From assembly GCA_019059635.1 (NCBI GenBank), contig JAGVRJ010000006.1, positions 1,302,001 through 1,366,000 of the forward strand: DNA of 64,000 nucleotides. The letters are read 5' to 3'. Below are positions 54,401 to 64,000 of this stretch, piece by piece (position 1 is the stretch's first letter; each line of letters begins with the position of its first letter). The DNA is from Proales similis (lineage: Eukaryota; Rotifera; Eurotatoria; Ploima; Proalidae). Both the position numbers and the translations under genes were made by a program. The notes beneath the pieces were generated by a model, which saw only the letters and a program-made list of their open reading frames with translations, was not told the DNA's origin and did not search any database.

Positions 54401-55554
54401 TTAGCCATTTTTATTAAAACAACGGGAAAAATAATCGAGAATTATCTGAGCTGTTCGTCGCGGCTCAATCATGTGAAAGTGATGAGTGCCATTGAAATCG
54501 CAGCTTTCAAACTTGGTCTTGGACTCGGCATTTATTCGTCGAATGAAGTGCCGAGTGGCTTCGAGCTTGCTTTCGCCGTAAGAGGCCGGTATCGCGTGCA
54601 TCATAAGACCTGGTGCGCTGGCTCCGGACGCAAGCTCGTCGGCGAGAATTTTAAAGTCAATGTAGTGATCTCGCACGATCATCTTCAACTCTAAATTAGC
54701 TTTCTTCTCAATTTCTAAAGGATCAATACTCACCAGCTTTTTGACACGAATGTCTCGATTGAAGTCGAGCGAGCCGTCTTCTTTGCGGTAGACGGCTCTC
54801 TCAAGAAGGGTTCGTGCTGCGCCCTCGTCCAAGTGGTGGTTGGCTTTCATCAGACTTGAAGCAAATCTGAGTTTCGGCAGTGCAACTGCTCTACTTTGCT
54901 TGGACTCACATTTTGACAGCCTTGTCCATGTCCAGAGGAGTTGGGTGCTTTTTAGTCCTCGACTCGAATGCTTCTTGCTCGAGTTGAATTATGGTGTCGA
55001 TTCCCTCTCTGTAGTAGTGCGCGTACGGTTTCTGCATTCAACCGTTTGATTAAATAATCTTTTTAAAGATTTTCGCCACTCGATCAAATTTTTACTTGCC
55101 CATTCAATGACGGGAAAACTAAAGACCCAGTCAAGACCCACCTGGCACTTGACTTCATGACGAAAAACAACGTCGTACTTAAACGCCAGAAGGATTGAAA
55201 ACAAAACAAAGAGAGGGCGAAGAGGATAAGGAGACCAACCATAAGACTTAGTCCAATGCCGTAGCTGTGTGAAACGAATATGAAGTTCTTGAGGCCCAGA
55301 CTGAGGACAGCTCGTCTCAATGCTGACAAGAACAGTTTGGGCGTGTAGGCTATGCCATCTGGTAGTTTAGAACTGAGGCCATGTCCAGGCAGGTCGAGTG
55401 CAATCAGCTTATAAGCGCCACCCTCACACAAATAAGGCGCAATCGGTTTGAAGCTGTTGGAGTTGTCCAAGTAGCCGTGCAAGCTGAGAATAGGAATTGC
55501 GTCTTCCTTGTCCTTTTCGCCGAATATTTGACCACTCACATGTCCCCATGGCAT
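54401..55554 (-). CDS. Serine hydrolase-like protein, array copy D
   Basis: Five exons on the minus strand (55554-55240, 55177-55100, 55031-54910, 54854-54734, 54682-54401) encode at least 305 residues. Motifs: MPWGHVSGQIFGEKDKE, SLHGYLDNSNSFKPIAPYL, DLPGHGLSSKLPDGIAY, elbow VSHSYGIGLSLM and GTHHFHMIEP. The ATG used sits at a point where the other copies are already about 10 residues long. The preceding EIKI segment is in frame but runs into a stop, so a small upstream coding exon is likely and the start is uncertain. Intron 2 (55099-55032) uses a GC donor, TGG|GCAAGT, where copies A-C use GT at the homologous site. Intron 4 (51 nt) has no stop and could be retained without a frameshift. Confidence 0.82.
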
Positions 55555-56103
55555 AGGAATCTTAATCTCGTGGACAGCGCATTTCGGCTATTATTCAAAT
55601 GAGCGGGAATTGGGACAGAAATTCTGCCTGTGTTTATCCTACCGCTTCGAATTGAGTTGACAGCTCTCTGGAAGAGTTCGCCAGAACAGTTGAGCGAAGG
55701 CAATTATTTGCCAAATATGATTGCCTGGCTAAGATGCCGACTGACCGGGAAGCTTTCAACACCAAACTGTTCATTGTGTCTTGATGAAAAATAAAAGAGA
55801 CCCGAATTGTTGCGTAAGTTGGCGTGAACTTTGGTTTCTTGCCAAGAGCGCATAATTAAGGTGAGCGAATTTTAAACCTTGGACGAGACGCCTAAAAATG
55901 GCAAAACAATCTTTGCGTTTATTGAACTCTCCAATTTAATCAAACAGGTCGATTAAGCGTTTTGTGAAATTTATTAAAGCGCCGTCAAATTGAATTGAAT
56001 TTTTGTCGAAAAGCGGTTTCTTTTTTTAAATATATTCAAAACGTTGAATGTTAAGACCAAGCAAGGGAGAAATTTACACGACGGAAAATGAAAAGCAACT
56101 TGT
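55555..56103. other. Spacer between hydrolase array and CDH23-like gene
   Basis: About 550 bases. It should hold the promoter (and perhaps a first small exon) of hydrolase copy D and the 3' UTR of the CDH23-like gene. Candidate minus-strand AATAAA motifs are at plus-strand TTTATT 55970-55975 and 55918-55923. Confidence 0.45.
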
Positions 56104-59100
56104 TCAGATTACGGTGCTCTCAACAGCGAACAGATCGGCGTAGTCGCGTGGGTTTTGGTGACGAAGGATTATGTGAGAGCCAGTCTGGTCTATGCCGTGG
56201 TTAGACTCGTAGATCTTTTTTATGTTCTCGTTGTTTTCGCTGTTCAGGTAGATGCACGGTGTGCCGAGCTGTGACGGTGGCCTTGATCGGCCCGCCTTAA
56301 ATGAGTACTTTTCGCTGCCACTGCTACCACAGTTGGCTTGTTTGCTGGACGATGCGAACGTGAGCAAGGTGTCTGTTTTGTTCCTCTGCTGCGGCGATAG
56401 GTCGTGAACAGTTAACGCCTGACTCGACAGCGTAGAATGCGATTTATTGTGCTCGCTGTCCGAGCAGGCCTCAAACTGCTTTAAATAAAAAGCCGAGACC
56501 TCGTAGTTTTTTTGCTGAAGTCTGCTGGTCGATGTGTCGCTCTTGGGAGGAGATTTCGGCTCCGACGAGGAAATCGCCGACGACGCTGAAGAGGCGGACG
56601 AAGCGAAAGTGGACGGCACTGTGCGAGTGTCGACTTGATCGTACTTTTTCAGCCAGATCGGATTCGACCCTTCAAACGCGTAAAGATTGGTGCCCGGAAT
56701 AGGCATGAAACTGTTGGATTCAAACGCCGAGTTGATGAGACCGCCGTTGAGTGAGCGCTGCTCAAAGCCAAACGCTTTGGCCATCGCTCTCTCGGCTTTC
56801 AACTTTCGCTGGTATTTGCGCTTTAGACAACAGCAGACCATTGTGACGAGCAGCAAGAAGAGCAGAACCATAAAGCAGAAGCCGATGAACAAGAGACGAG
56901 AGACAAAGTTGCCGTTGCTGAGCGAAAACGGCTGCCAAGGCAAAAAGTGGTCAGAGTCGCGATCGATCGACGAGTCGTATTTGTAATGCGTTGGGCTTCC
57001 TTGGCTGTCGTATTTCTCGGCCAAGACGAGGCGATATTTTTGAAGAAGCTGCGAATATTCGGAGCTTTGAATAGTTCGAATTACTCTCTCAGCGTCGAGA
57101 ATCGATCGGCTCAATGCTTTTTTGGACGGTGCCTGATCTGGGCTACTGTAGCTCTCCCTATCCACAAAATGGAGCAGCATGTAGGTGTGCTCAGTATCGG
57201 CCGAGTCACGCTCAGGACTGATTTTGTCTATGAAAGCGTTCGAGTCGGTCAGGTTGCTTATGTAGCTCTGAAATTCTAGTTTGTGCTCAAGCACTTGGTC
57301 GATCGCTTGCGCGAATACCAGCTTGACCCGCTGCAACGGTTTTATCAGAACGACTTGAACCTGGGCAACGTCGCTTCTCTTGTCCTGGTCAAACACAGTC
57401 AGATTGAACTCATAGACTGGATTCATATCATCTGCTTGAGATTGCAACGCCTCAAACAAACGATGGACCTTCAGACTGAACTTGTAGACGTTCGACGACT
57501 CAGGTTTAAACTCGAGTTTGAACGGAAACTCGTCGCCCTCTTGTTCTGGAAGCTGGAAAACGAGCGCTGGATTCAGGTCTGGGTCGGTGACCTTTTTTTT
57601 AACTGATTAGAAAACGATTGAGGAATTTCTATTCTCTACTCAAACTCACTTGAGACTGGAGAATGATCTCGCCGAACTCGACCTCGTTTGTAATGCCCAC
57701 TTGATAGAAGTTTTGAGCAAACTTGGGCGCATTGTCATTTAGATCGCTGAGACGAATGTCAACTTGGAGACTCGAAGGTCTATCAGCGCTGTTTGAAGCC
57801 AGCCGAGGACAAGCCGAGATAGAATCGCAACTGCAGTCGTCTGTGGCCCGAATGACCAGCGAATAGATGCCGGTCTCTTCTCGATCGAGGCGACCCTTTG
57901 AGCTCAAGACAGCCGTTCTCTTGTCCAGTTGAAATTTTTCCGAATCAGCGCCTGTCAGGTAGTAGCAGACACTCTTCTCGTTGCTGGTCGGATCACTTGT
58001 TCGCGCCAATCTCAACGGCACAGCCAATTTGCTCTCTTCAGGTATGCGGAGAACGAGCGATTTGTAGTCTTTTTCACACTCGAACTGAGTTGAGAGGCAA
58101 ATGAGGCGTCGATCGAAATAGGCCGCATTGTTTTGATCATCGACCGGAATTATGTTCAGCTGCATTCTCGTCTCCAGAGCTTTTGGCTTTCCTTCGTCTG
58201 ATGCGATTACGTTCAGCTTCAAGTAAATTAATTTTTATTTAAAAATCGCTCGTCAGAAGGAAAATAAATTTCTTACTCGAATCAAGCCGAAACTTTCTGT
58301 TGGAGTTACGGCCTGTTTGAATCGAATCTCGCCTGAAGTCGAATCGATTTCAAAGAAATCCAATCGTTCAGACTCAATTCGATAAGTGACTCGACCGTTT
58401 GCACCGCTGTCTTTGTCGATCGCCTCTACCGAGGTGAGCAGATCGCCCGGCTGTTTGGTCTGGCAAAATGAGCGAATTATTCATCCAAAAGAGCGAAGGG
58501 AGCGGCACAAGTAGAAATGGTGCGTGAAACCAACTTACAAGTTCTATTCGAATGTCACGTTGGCTCATGTCGGGCTTGATGAACTGTGGAGCGTGGCTGT
58601 TGAACTCTTTGATGAAGACGACGAGCTTGCATCGAGTAAGACGAGGTCGGGTGCGAAGACTTCCGTCTTGCACTAATACATCGATGCTGAATTTTCCAGA
58701 ATAGCTGCTCAGTTCACGGTTAACTTGGACGACTCCGGTTTCGGCATCTATGCGCAAAAAGTCTGAAATTTCAAAGTTTAGTTTTCGTTTAAATAAACAG
58801 GACTCTTATCGATTAGTGACCTTGAACAGTTGAGTTGTATTCTGGCTGTAAAGAAAAGGAGAGCGAAGATGTCGAGTCCGGATCGAACGCTTTGATTTTG
58901 GCCACAGTCGAATTGACTTGGGCATTTTGCGATAGAGTCACTTCATAGACACTCTTTCCACAAATCGGATCATTGTCATTCACGTCCAATAGACGAATTT
59001 TCATTATTATCGACTCGCTTAGTTGATGGGCTCCATGCGGATTGTCGACTACTTGAAGGACCAAAGTGTAGACGTCTTGTTTTTCTCTATCAAGAAGCGC

Positions 59101-62100
59101 AGTTGTGTAAAGCGTTCCCTTTAAGCGAAACGATTAGAATCGACTGAAAAATTAAATTGAGACAAAGTGGTAATTTCTTACGTTTTTCGAGTCAATAGCG
59201 AATCGTGACTCGTCGCCGCTCAAAATTGAATACTTAATTCGTCCAAACTCGCCCGAGTCGGCGTCGCTTGCTTCTAGCTGCGCAATGGCGGTGTTAACCG
59301 GCGTGTTTTCGAATATTTTAAGCTCGTTGGCCGCCTCAAGTTGAACGAAATGCGGCTTATTGTCATTGACATCCTTAATTCTGAGATAGAAATAGAGCCT
59401 GGAGCTTTTGGTTTGGGGAGAACCGCTGTCCTCTACTATTATGGTCGCATTTATCCATTTTGTCTGCTCGAAATCAACCGAATCGAGAAGGAACAGTTCA
59501 CCAGTCTGCGCGTCCAGGCGAAGTCTTGACTCGTTGTAAGACGAATTCAAGAGTGTGAATTTAACCTTGTCGCCGCTGTCAAGGTCGATGGCGGCGAAGT
59601 GCGCCAATCGCACGCCGGGCTCGTTGTTCTCGAACAGAGAATCGAACGATTCAAATTGAGGCGTGCCATTCGACATCATTCCCAGCCGACTGAGCCCAAT
59701 CAGTAGCGGCGGATTGTCGTTTACATCAAGCAAATGGATTTCAACTTGAGTCAAGTTCACTTGAGGCTTGTGCTCCTCGCTTGCGTTTATGTCCTCCACT
59801 TGAATTGTGACGTAAAGCGTCTCAGTCCACTCACGGTCAAGCTGGTGGTTGGTGAAAACTCTTCCTGAAAATGGATCGATGTCGACCCATTGCTCAATAT
59901 CGGACAAATCGCCGAGCTTTCTGCCGTTTGACGTTCCGTCTGACCTTGTCAGATTTCGAACGATTGAAAAGCGAAGACTTGAACCAGCGTCCAAATCGAT
60001 CGCCTGAACTGAGAGCACTGTCGAATTGAGTGGAGCGTCTTCGCGTATCTCAACTCGACTCGGATGTGGCAAGAAGTACGGAGCCTTGTTGTTGACGTTG
60101 ATTATTTCGATCATGAGAAGACATGAGTTCTCGCTTGAATTCGACTGATTTGACTGGGCTGGCTCGAGCATCACTGGATTCTCGGCGATTATTCTCAAAT
60201 TGTAAAAAGGCCCGTACATGTCCGGGTCCAAGTCGGCGCCTTTTTTGAGTCGCACCACGCCTGTTTCCGAGTCGATAGAAAACTTGCTTCTTGAGCCACT
60301 TTCAATTCTGAAGCGTATCGCCGAGTTGAGAGTGTCGACCGCATCCAGATCGGTAGCGTTCAATTTTATTACCGGTCCGGCGGGATGTGTTTCGTTCAAC
60401 TTGACCGAATAGACGAGACGATCGAATACGGGCGGATTGTCATTAACGTCCTGAACGTAAATGTGAACTTGAATATCCGTTTGTAATGATTCAACGGCCA
60501 AGTCCTTCGCCCTGATCATAAGCTTGAGAAGTTTCTCGTCGGATGACAGCAAGAATCCTTCTCGATTGCGGCTTTTTTCCAGCTGCTCGAAATCAATTGT
60601 GGCGTTTGACTTGAGTACCAACTGGCTTGACTTTTGATCGATTTCAAACAACTCGGCAAATTGGCCAGAAACGATTTCGAACTGCACAGCTCCGTTCAGA
60701 CCGAGGTCTGGGTCAATGGCGTTCAGATTTACCGGCTCCGACCACTCTCGAGTGTTCTCACTGATTCGGCCGATTAGAAAGTCTTTAATTCCAAGTCGTT
60801 TGCCAATCGCGCTCAGTCGGCTGTAAGCAGTGTTGAGAAATTTCGGCGCATTGTCGTTCAAGTCGTCGAGCTTAACAATAATCTGAGCAGTCGACGACAA
60901 GCCGCCATCGTCCCTCGCCTCGACTGTTAGATAAAATGAGTCAACCATTTCACGGTCTAATTCCAACTTTGCCTCTCTACTGATCGTGTAAACGCGGCCA
61001 GTGTCAGCTTCTATGTCGAAACGACCTTGTCCATTTTTAAGCTCGTAATGGACGGGCACGAACTCGCTGTCCGAGTCGGTCTCGTTGGCTTTCACAACGC
61101 CCACTGTGCTGTTATACTCCGAGTTCTCTTTGATAGCGAACAAGTAGACCTGTCTGTCAAATTTGGGCGCGAACTGATTCAGCGAGTCGATTTTTATGAG
61201 CAAATCAACCCAAGACAAGTTTCCGTTGACTCCATTATCTTGGGCGAATATCTAATTCGAAAGGCGAGCTTTAGAAAAAGCTGAGAGCAAACATGTCAAG
61301 AAGCAAACTGGCTCTAACCCGATAGCTTTCAGTTTGTCCGATTTTCGATTTAAAGTGCTTTGGGTCTTTGATTTTGATGACGAGATTCGCATCGTTGAAC
61401 GCTGTCCGTGGAAGCACCTCCAGCTCGGTCTGGCTCTCGTCCAAGCTCATCTGGCCGGCTTGATTCGAAATTATTCGACTTATGGACAGAGTGAAGCTTC
61501 CGTTTATTCCCTTTGACGCATCAAGTTAATTTCTCTGCTTCAGAGCTACAAGCCGATCAGAGCTTTTATACTCACTCGATCGTAGTCAAACACTCGGAGT
61601 GACAATGGCTGGTCGTTTTTGTCAGTAAATGCGAGCGAGGTGCCGCTCGGAGACTGAGGCGAAACAGTGGCCTTGTAGACAGGGTGCTCAAATCGAGGCT
61701 GGTTGTCGTTTATGTCCATTATGGCCACAGTGACCTGAGTTTGAGACCAGGAATTCGGCTCATCTCTTTCATAGGCTCGCACGTTGAACTCGAGCAGGCC
61801 GTTCAGTTTGACTATCTCTTGCGCCTCGAGATCGATCATTTTGCTGACGTACAGGGCGCCCGAGTGCTGATCGATGAGGAAATAGTCGCCAGCTCTGGTC
61901 GAGCCCGCGACCATCTCGTACATGCAGGTGTTGTTTACTTGCACATCGCCGTCCCTTGCCTCGAGTTGAATCAGCTTTGTTCCCTTTAGTAAAAAAATTG
62001 AATTGAACGAAAGCTTTGATTGAGAGTGAATAAGCGTGAATGATTACAATTGGCGCCTCTTCGCTCATCTTGACGTAATAGGGAGAGTGAATGAATGCTG

Positions 62101-62961
62101 GAGCCTGATCGGGCGAATCGATCACATTCACAATCATTTCAGTGACGGTGGTGTGCAGTTGGTTTTCGCTCTGCGCTTTTATTTGCACGACGTGAACGGG
62201 CGACTTTTCGTAGTCAAGTGAACCGACAAGAATGAGAGTGGCTCGGTAGTGGCCGCTTGCCAGCATTTGAGTGTGACCAATGTCAAACAGACGTTTAGCA
62301 GCGTCGTCAACTACACTGAACGTGAACTTGTTGTTGAGCGCACCGTCGATATCAAACGCTTCAATCAAATCAAACACAATTGTGCCGAGCGGAGCGCTCT
62401 CCGACACTTGGGCTCGATAAGGAATGCCTTTGAATATGGGTGCGTTGTCGTCAATGTCCATTATGACGAAACGGACTGACTGTTGAACTCGATTGCCGGT
62501 GGCATCTTCCACATAAAAGACAATGTTTTCAACTTTCTCTTGAGCCTTTGCGTGAGGCCTTGGTTAAACATCAAGCGCTCAACTCTTTACTTTAAATTGC
62601 TCACCTCTCGATCAAATGGTCGTTTGGCCAGCACTCGCGCATGGTGACCGTCAATCGCTTCGACCTGCACCATTTGCCGATGAAATTCTCCCTCGACGCC
62701 GAACCGCAGCTGCTCGTCATCTGAGTCACTTGCATTCAGCCACAGGAGAAGATCGCCTGTTTTCAGAAATTAGTGAATTCGGTTCAGTATGTTGGATGAG
62801 TTAAACACAAACGAACCTGGCTTGGTTTGATTGAACTCGGCAAAGAAGTAATTTGAACGAAGTGGCGGCTCGAACCAGGGCGCCTGATTCTGAACGCCGT
62901 TTGCGGTTGCTAAGAGCATTGCCAAAATGACAAGCATCGATTGCCAACGATTACAAAGCAT
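56104..62961 (-). CDS. Cadherin-23-like protein
   Basis: Eleven exons on the minus strand (62961-62817, 62756-62605, 62545-62048, 61983-61576, 61510-61319, 61251-59182, 59118-58821, 58762-58539, 58459-58277, 58216-57650, 57591-56104) encode 2074 residues; human CDH23 has 3354. Signal peptide (SMLVILAMLLATANG), then roughly 15 cadherin repeats, many with intact calcium motifs (MDIDDNAPIF, MDINDNQPRF, DDLNDNAPKF, QDVNDNPPVF, LLDVNDNDPI) and TGxV/LDRE patterns. A membrane-adjacent module starts at RVKLVFAQAIDQVLEHKLEF, like human RVKIVINEIPDRVRG. A transmembrane segment (FIGFCFMVLLFLLLVTMVCC) follows. The cytoplasmic motif TNLYAFEGSNPIWLKKYDQ matches the human TNKYSFDGANPVWLDPF. CDH23 forms tip links with PCDH15 in hair cells; invertebrate roles are less known. 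It has about half of the vertebrate repeats. The C-terminus STVI could be a PDZ-binding motif (inference). Confidence 0.88.
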
Positions 62962-64000
62962 GTTTGCCTCTCTAATACTCTGAAACGGTATTTTGGTAAA
63001 TTTTTCGCCTTCTTCTATTGTTTGGCAGTAGATTCGCTTCTGCTTGGTTTGTACAAACGATGAGTGGACAAGTCGAAATAGGCACAAGTGTGTGTGTGTG
63101 TGGCCTCTATTGCATTCTGCCTCGGCTGATTTACTCCTTTGAACGCTCTAAACAAGAAAGAGAGAACAGGAAATTAAAAAGAAAATGCTGATGTGCTTAA
63201 TGAGAGCAAGGCAAGCGAGCAAGCGCGCTCAAGGCACGCAGTCAATGTGCGTTTGATGTGTGCTCGATTGCAAATAGGTCGCCAACAGTGGCCGGTGAAA
63301 CACGGTCAAGATCATAGAAGAGATCGGCCTGAGTTTTGTTGACTTATTCTCACATGAGAAGTATACCGAACGTGAATTAAGGCCAATAGGTACTTTGGGC
63401 TTGTCGACGCCGATCAACAATCGATTTGTGCTTGATATCGAAATTAATAATTGATCGCTTTGATTGTGATCTCATATGGACCTTTTACACGTGTGCAAAT
63501 GCGCGCAAATTTGTGCCACAGCGAGTAAAAGTAGCCGATGAGTCGAAAGTAGAATGCAAACGAGCCAATTTAAAAATTAATCAGCAAAATAGTTAGATAA
63601 GCAGAATGGAACTTGAATCAAGTCAGAGTAAGTGGCCAAGAGAGCAAATAATATGAAAAAAGGCGAGAAACAACATAGAAGGAAAGGAGAAAGCAAATGA
63701 AACATGATCGCGTCAACAGATCTCTGAAAGGAGCCGAGAGAAGGCACTTGATGGCTTCGAGTCTGCCATGGGCGGCTCTTTTCCTCTTTTATTTTTGTGT
63801 TTTTGGTGCTCGTCAAGTGCGAACGGTCCGTCGATTAAGAGCAAATATTGCATTCCTGATAAGACAAACGAGCGCAAGAACGGACGGACGCTCTTTGTCG
63901 GGTCGATCTACTCAAGCGACCGCGACGAGCGTCTCTTTCTCGATCGATGGCGGCTATAGAATGTAGGCTAAAAGGTTGTTTGCTTTAAATAAGAGAATGC
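62962..64000. other. Upstream region of the CDH23-like gene
   Basis: About 1 kb. It presumably contains the promoter and 5' UTR of the CDH23-like gene, including a short GT/CA run at 63089-63101. The last 300 bases hold two overlapping plus-strand frames with signal-peptide-like starts (see next feature). No other gene is seen. Confidence 0.45.
63697..63966 (+). CDS. Possible first exon of a secreted or membrane protein (two competing frames)
   Basis: Two overlapping frames start here. One begins with ATG at 63697, or better 63751 (MASSLPWAALFLFYFCVFGA), and ends at 63966. The other begins at 63768 (MGGSFPLLFLCFWCSSSANG) and ends at 63959. Both starts look like signal peptides because the same T-rich stretch is read in two frames. 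The second frame continues into a more protein-like sequence (SKYCIPDKTNERKNGRTLFV). Neither has a recognised family. It could be a first exon continuing beyond the window, or chance. Confidence 0.25.
   Translation: MKHDRVNRSLKGAERRHLMASSLPWAALFLFYFCVFGARQVRTVRRLRANIAFLIRQTSARTDGRSLSGRSTQATATSVSFSIDGGYRM

Noticed and set aside
56687-57606. Plus-strand open frames across the CDH23-like tail
   Set aside because: They are antisense shadows of a strongly supported minus-strand coding exon.

Overview
The window is nuclear DNA of an animal with a compact genome. Most genes are split by many short GT-AG introns, mostly 45-65 nt, and intergenic gaps are often only tens to hundreds of bases. The gene content is animal: an ADAMTS protease with a GON domain, cadherins, a DEG/ENaC channel, NuMA, BLOC1S1 and TOM7. 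A NuMA homologue and a cadherin-23 homologue with very small introns suggest a small-genome invertebrate, perhaps a spiralian, but the phylum cannot be fixed from sequence alone. All exon models were built by hand from reading frame, splice signals and family resemblance. Where I give an exon list, the exon lengths sum to a multiple of three. 

Left part (1-15.3 kb): the 3' end of an unknown gene (+); a cathepsin D (+); a REV1-like protein with the BRCT and C-terminal domains but no DNA polymerase domain (+); TOM7 (-); TMEM60 (-) lying 25 bp downstream of BLOC1S1 (-); SEC62 (+); a NuMA-like coiled-coil protein (-); and a DUF1295 membrane reductase-like protein (+). Middle part (15.3-40.8 kb): a 33-exon ADAMTS9/20/GON-1-type metalloprotease (+); an unknown Cys-rich membrane protein (-); a DEG/ENaC channel (+); an unknown protein (-); the type I regulatory subunit of PKA (-); an unknown protein (+); and the PP6 catalytic subunit (+). 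Three long stretches here carry no recognisable gene (15.3-17.1, 27.2-29.1 and 35.1-38.0 kb). Right part (41-63 kb): a divergent cadherin (+) with a CDH23-like membrane-adjacent module, followed by a membrane protein ORF (+) that may be its alternative tail; a tandem array of four serine hydrolase-like (SERHL) genes (-); and a cadherin-23 homologue (-). 

Connections: the two CDH23-type cadherins face each other around the hydrolase array. CDH23 and PCDH15 form heterophilic tip-link filaments in other animals, so a functional pair is possible but unproven. BLOC1S1/TMEM60 and the SERHL array have operon-like spacing. The most unusual observation is the polymerase-less REV1, which keeps only the parts known to recruit partners in translesion synthesis.
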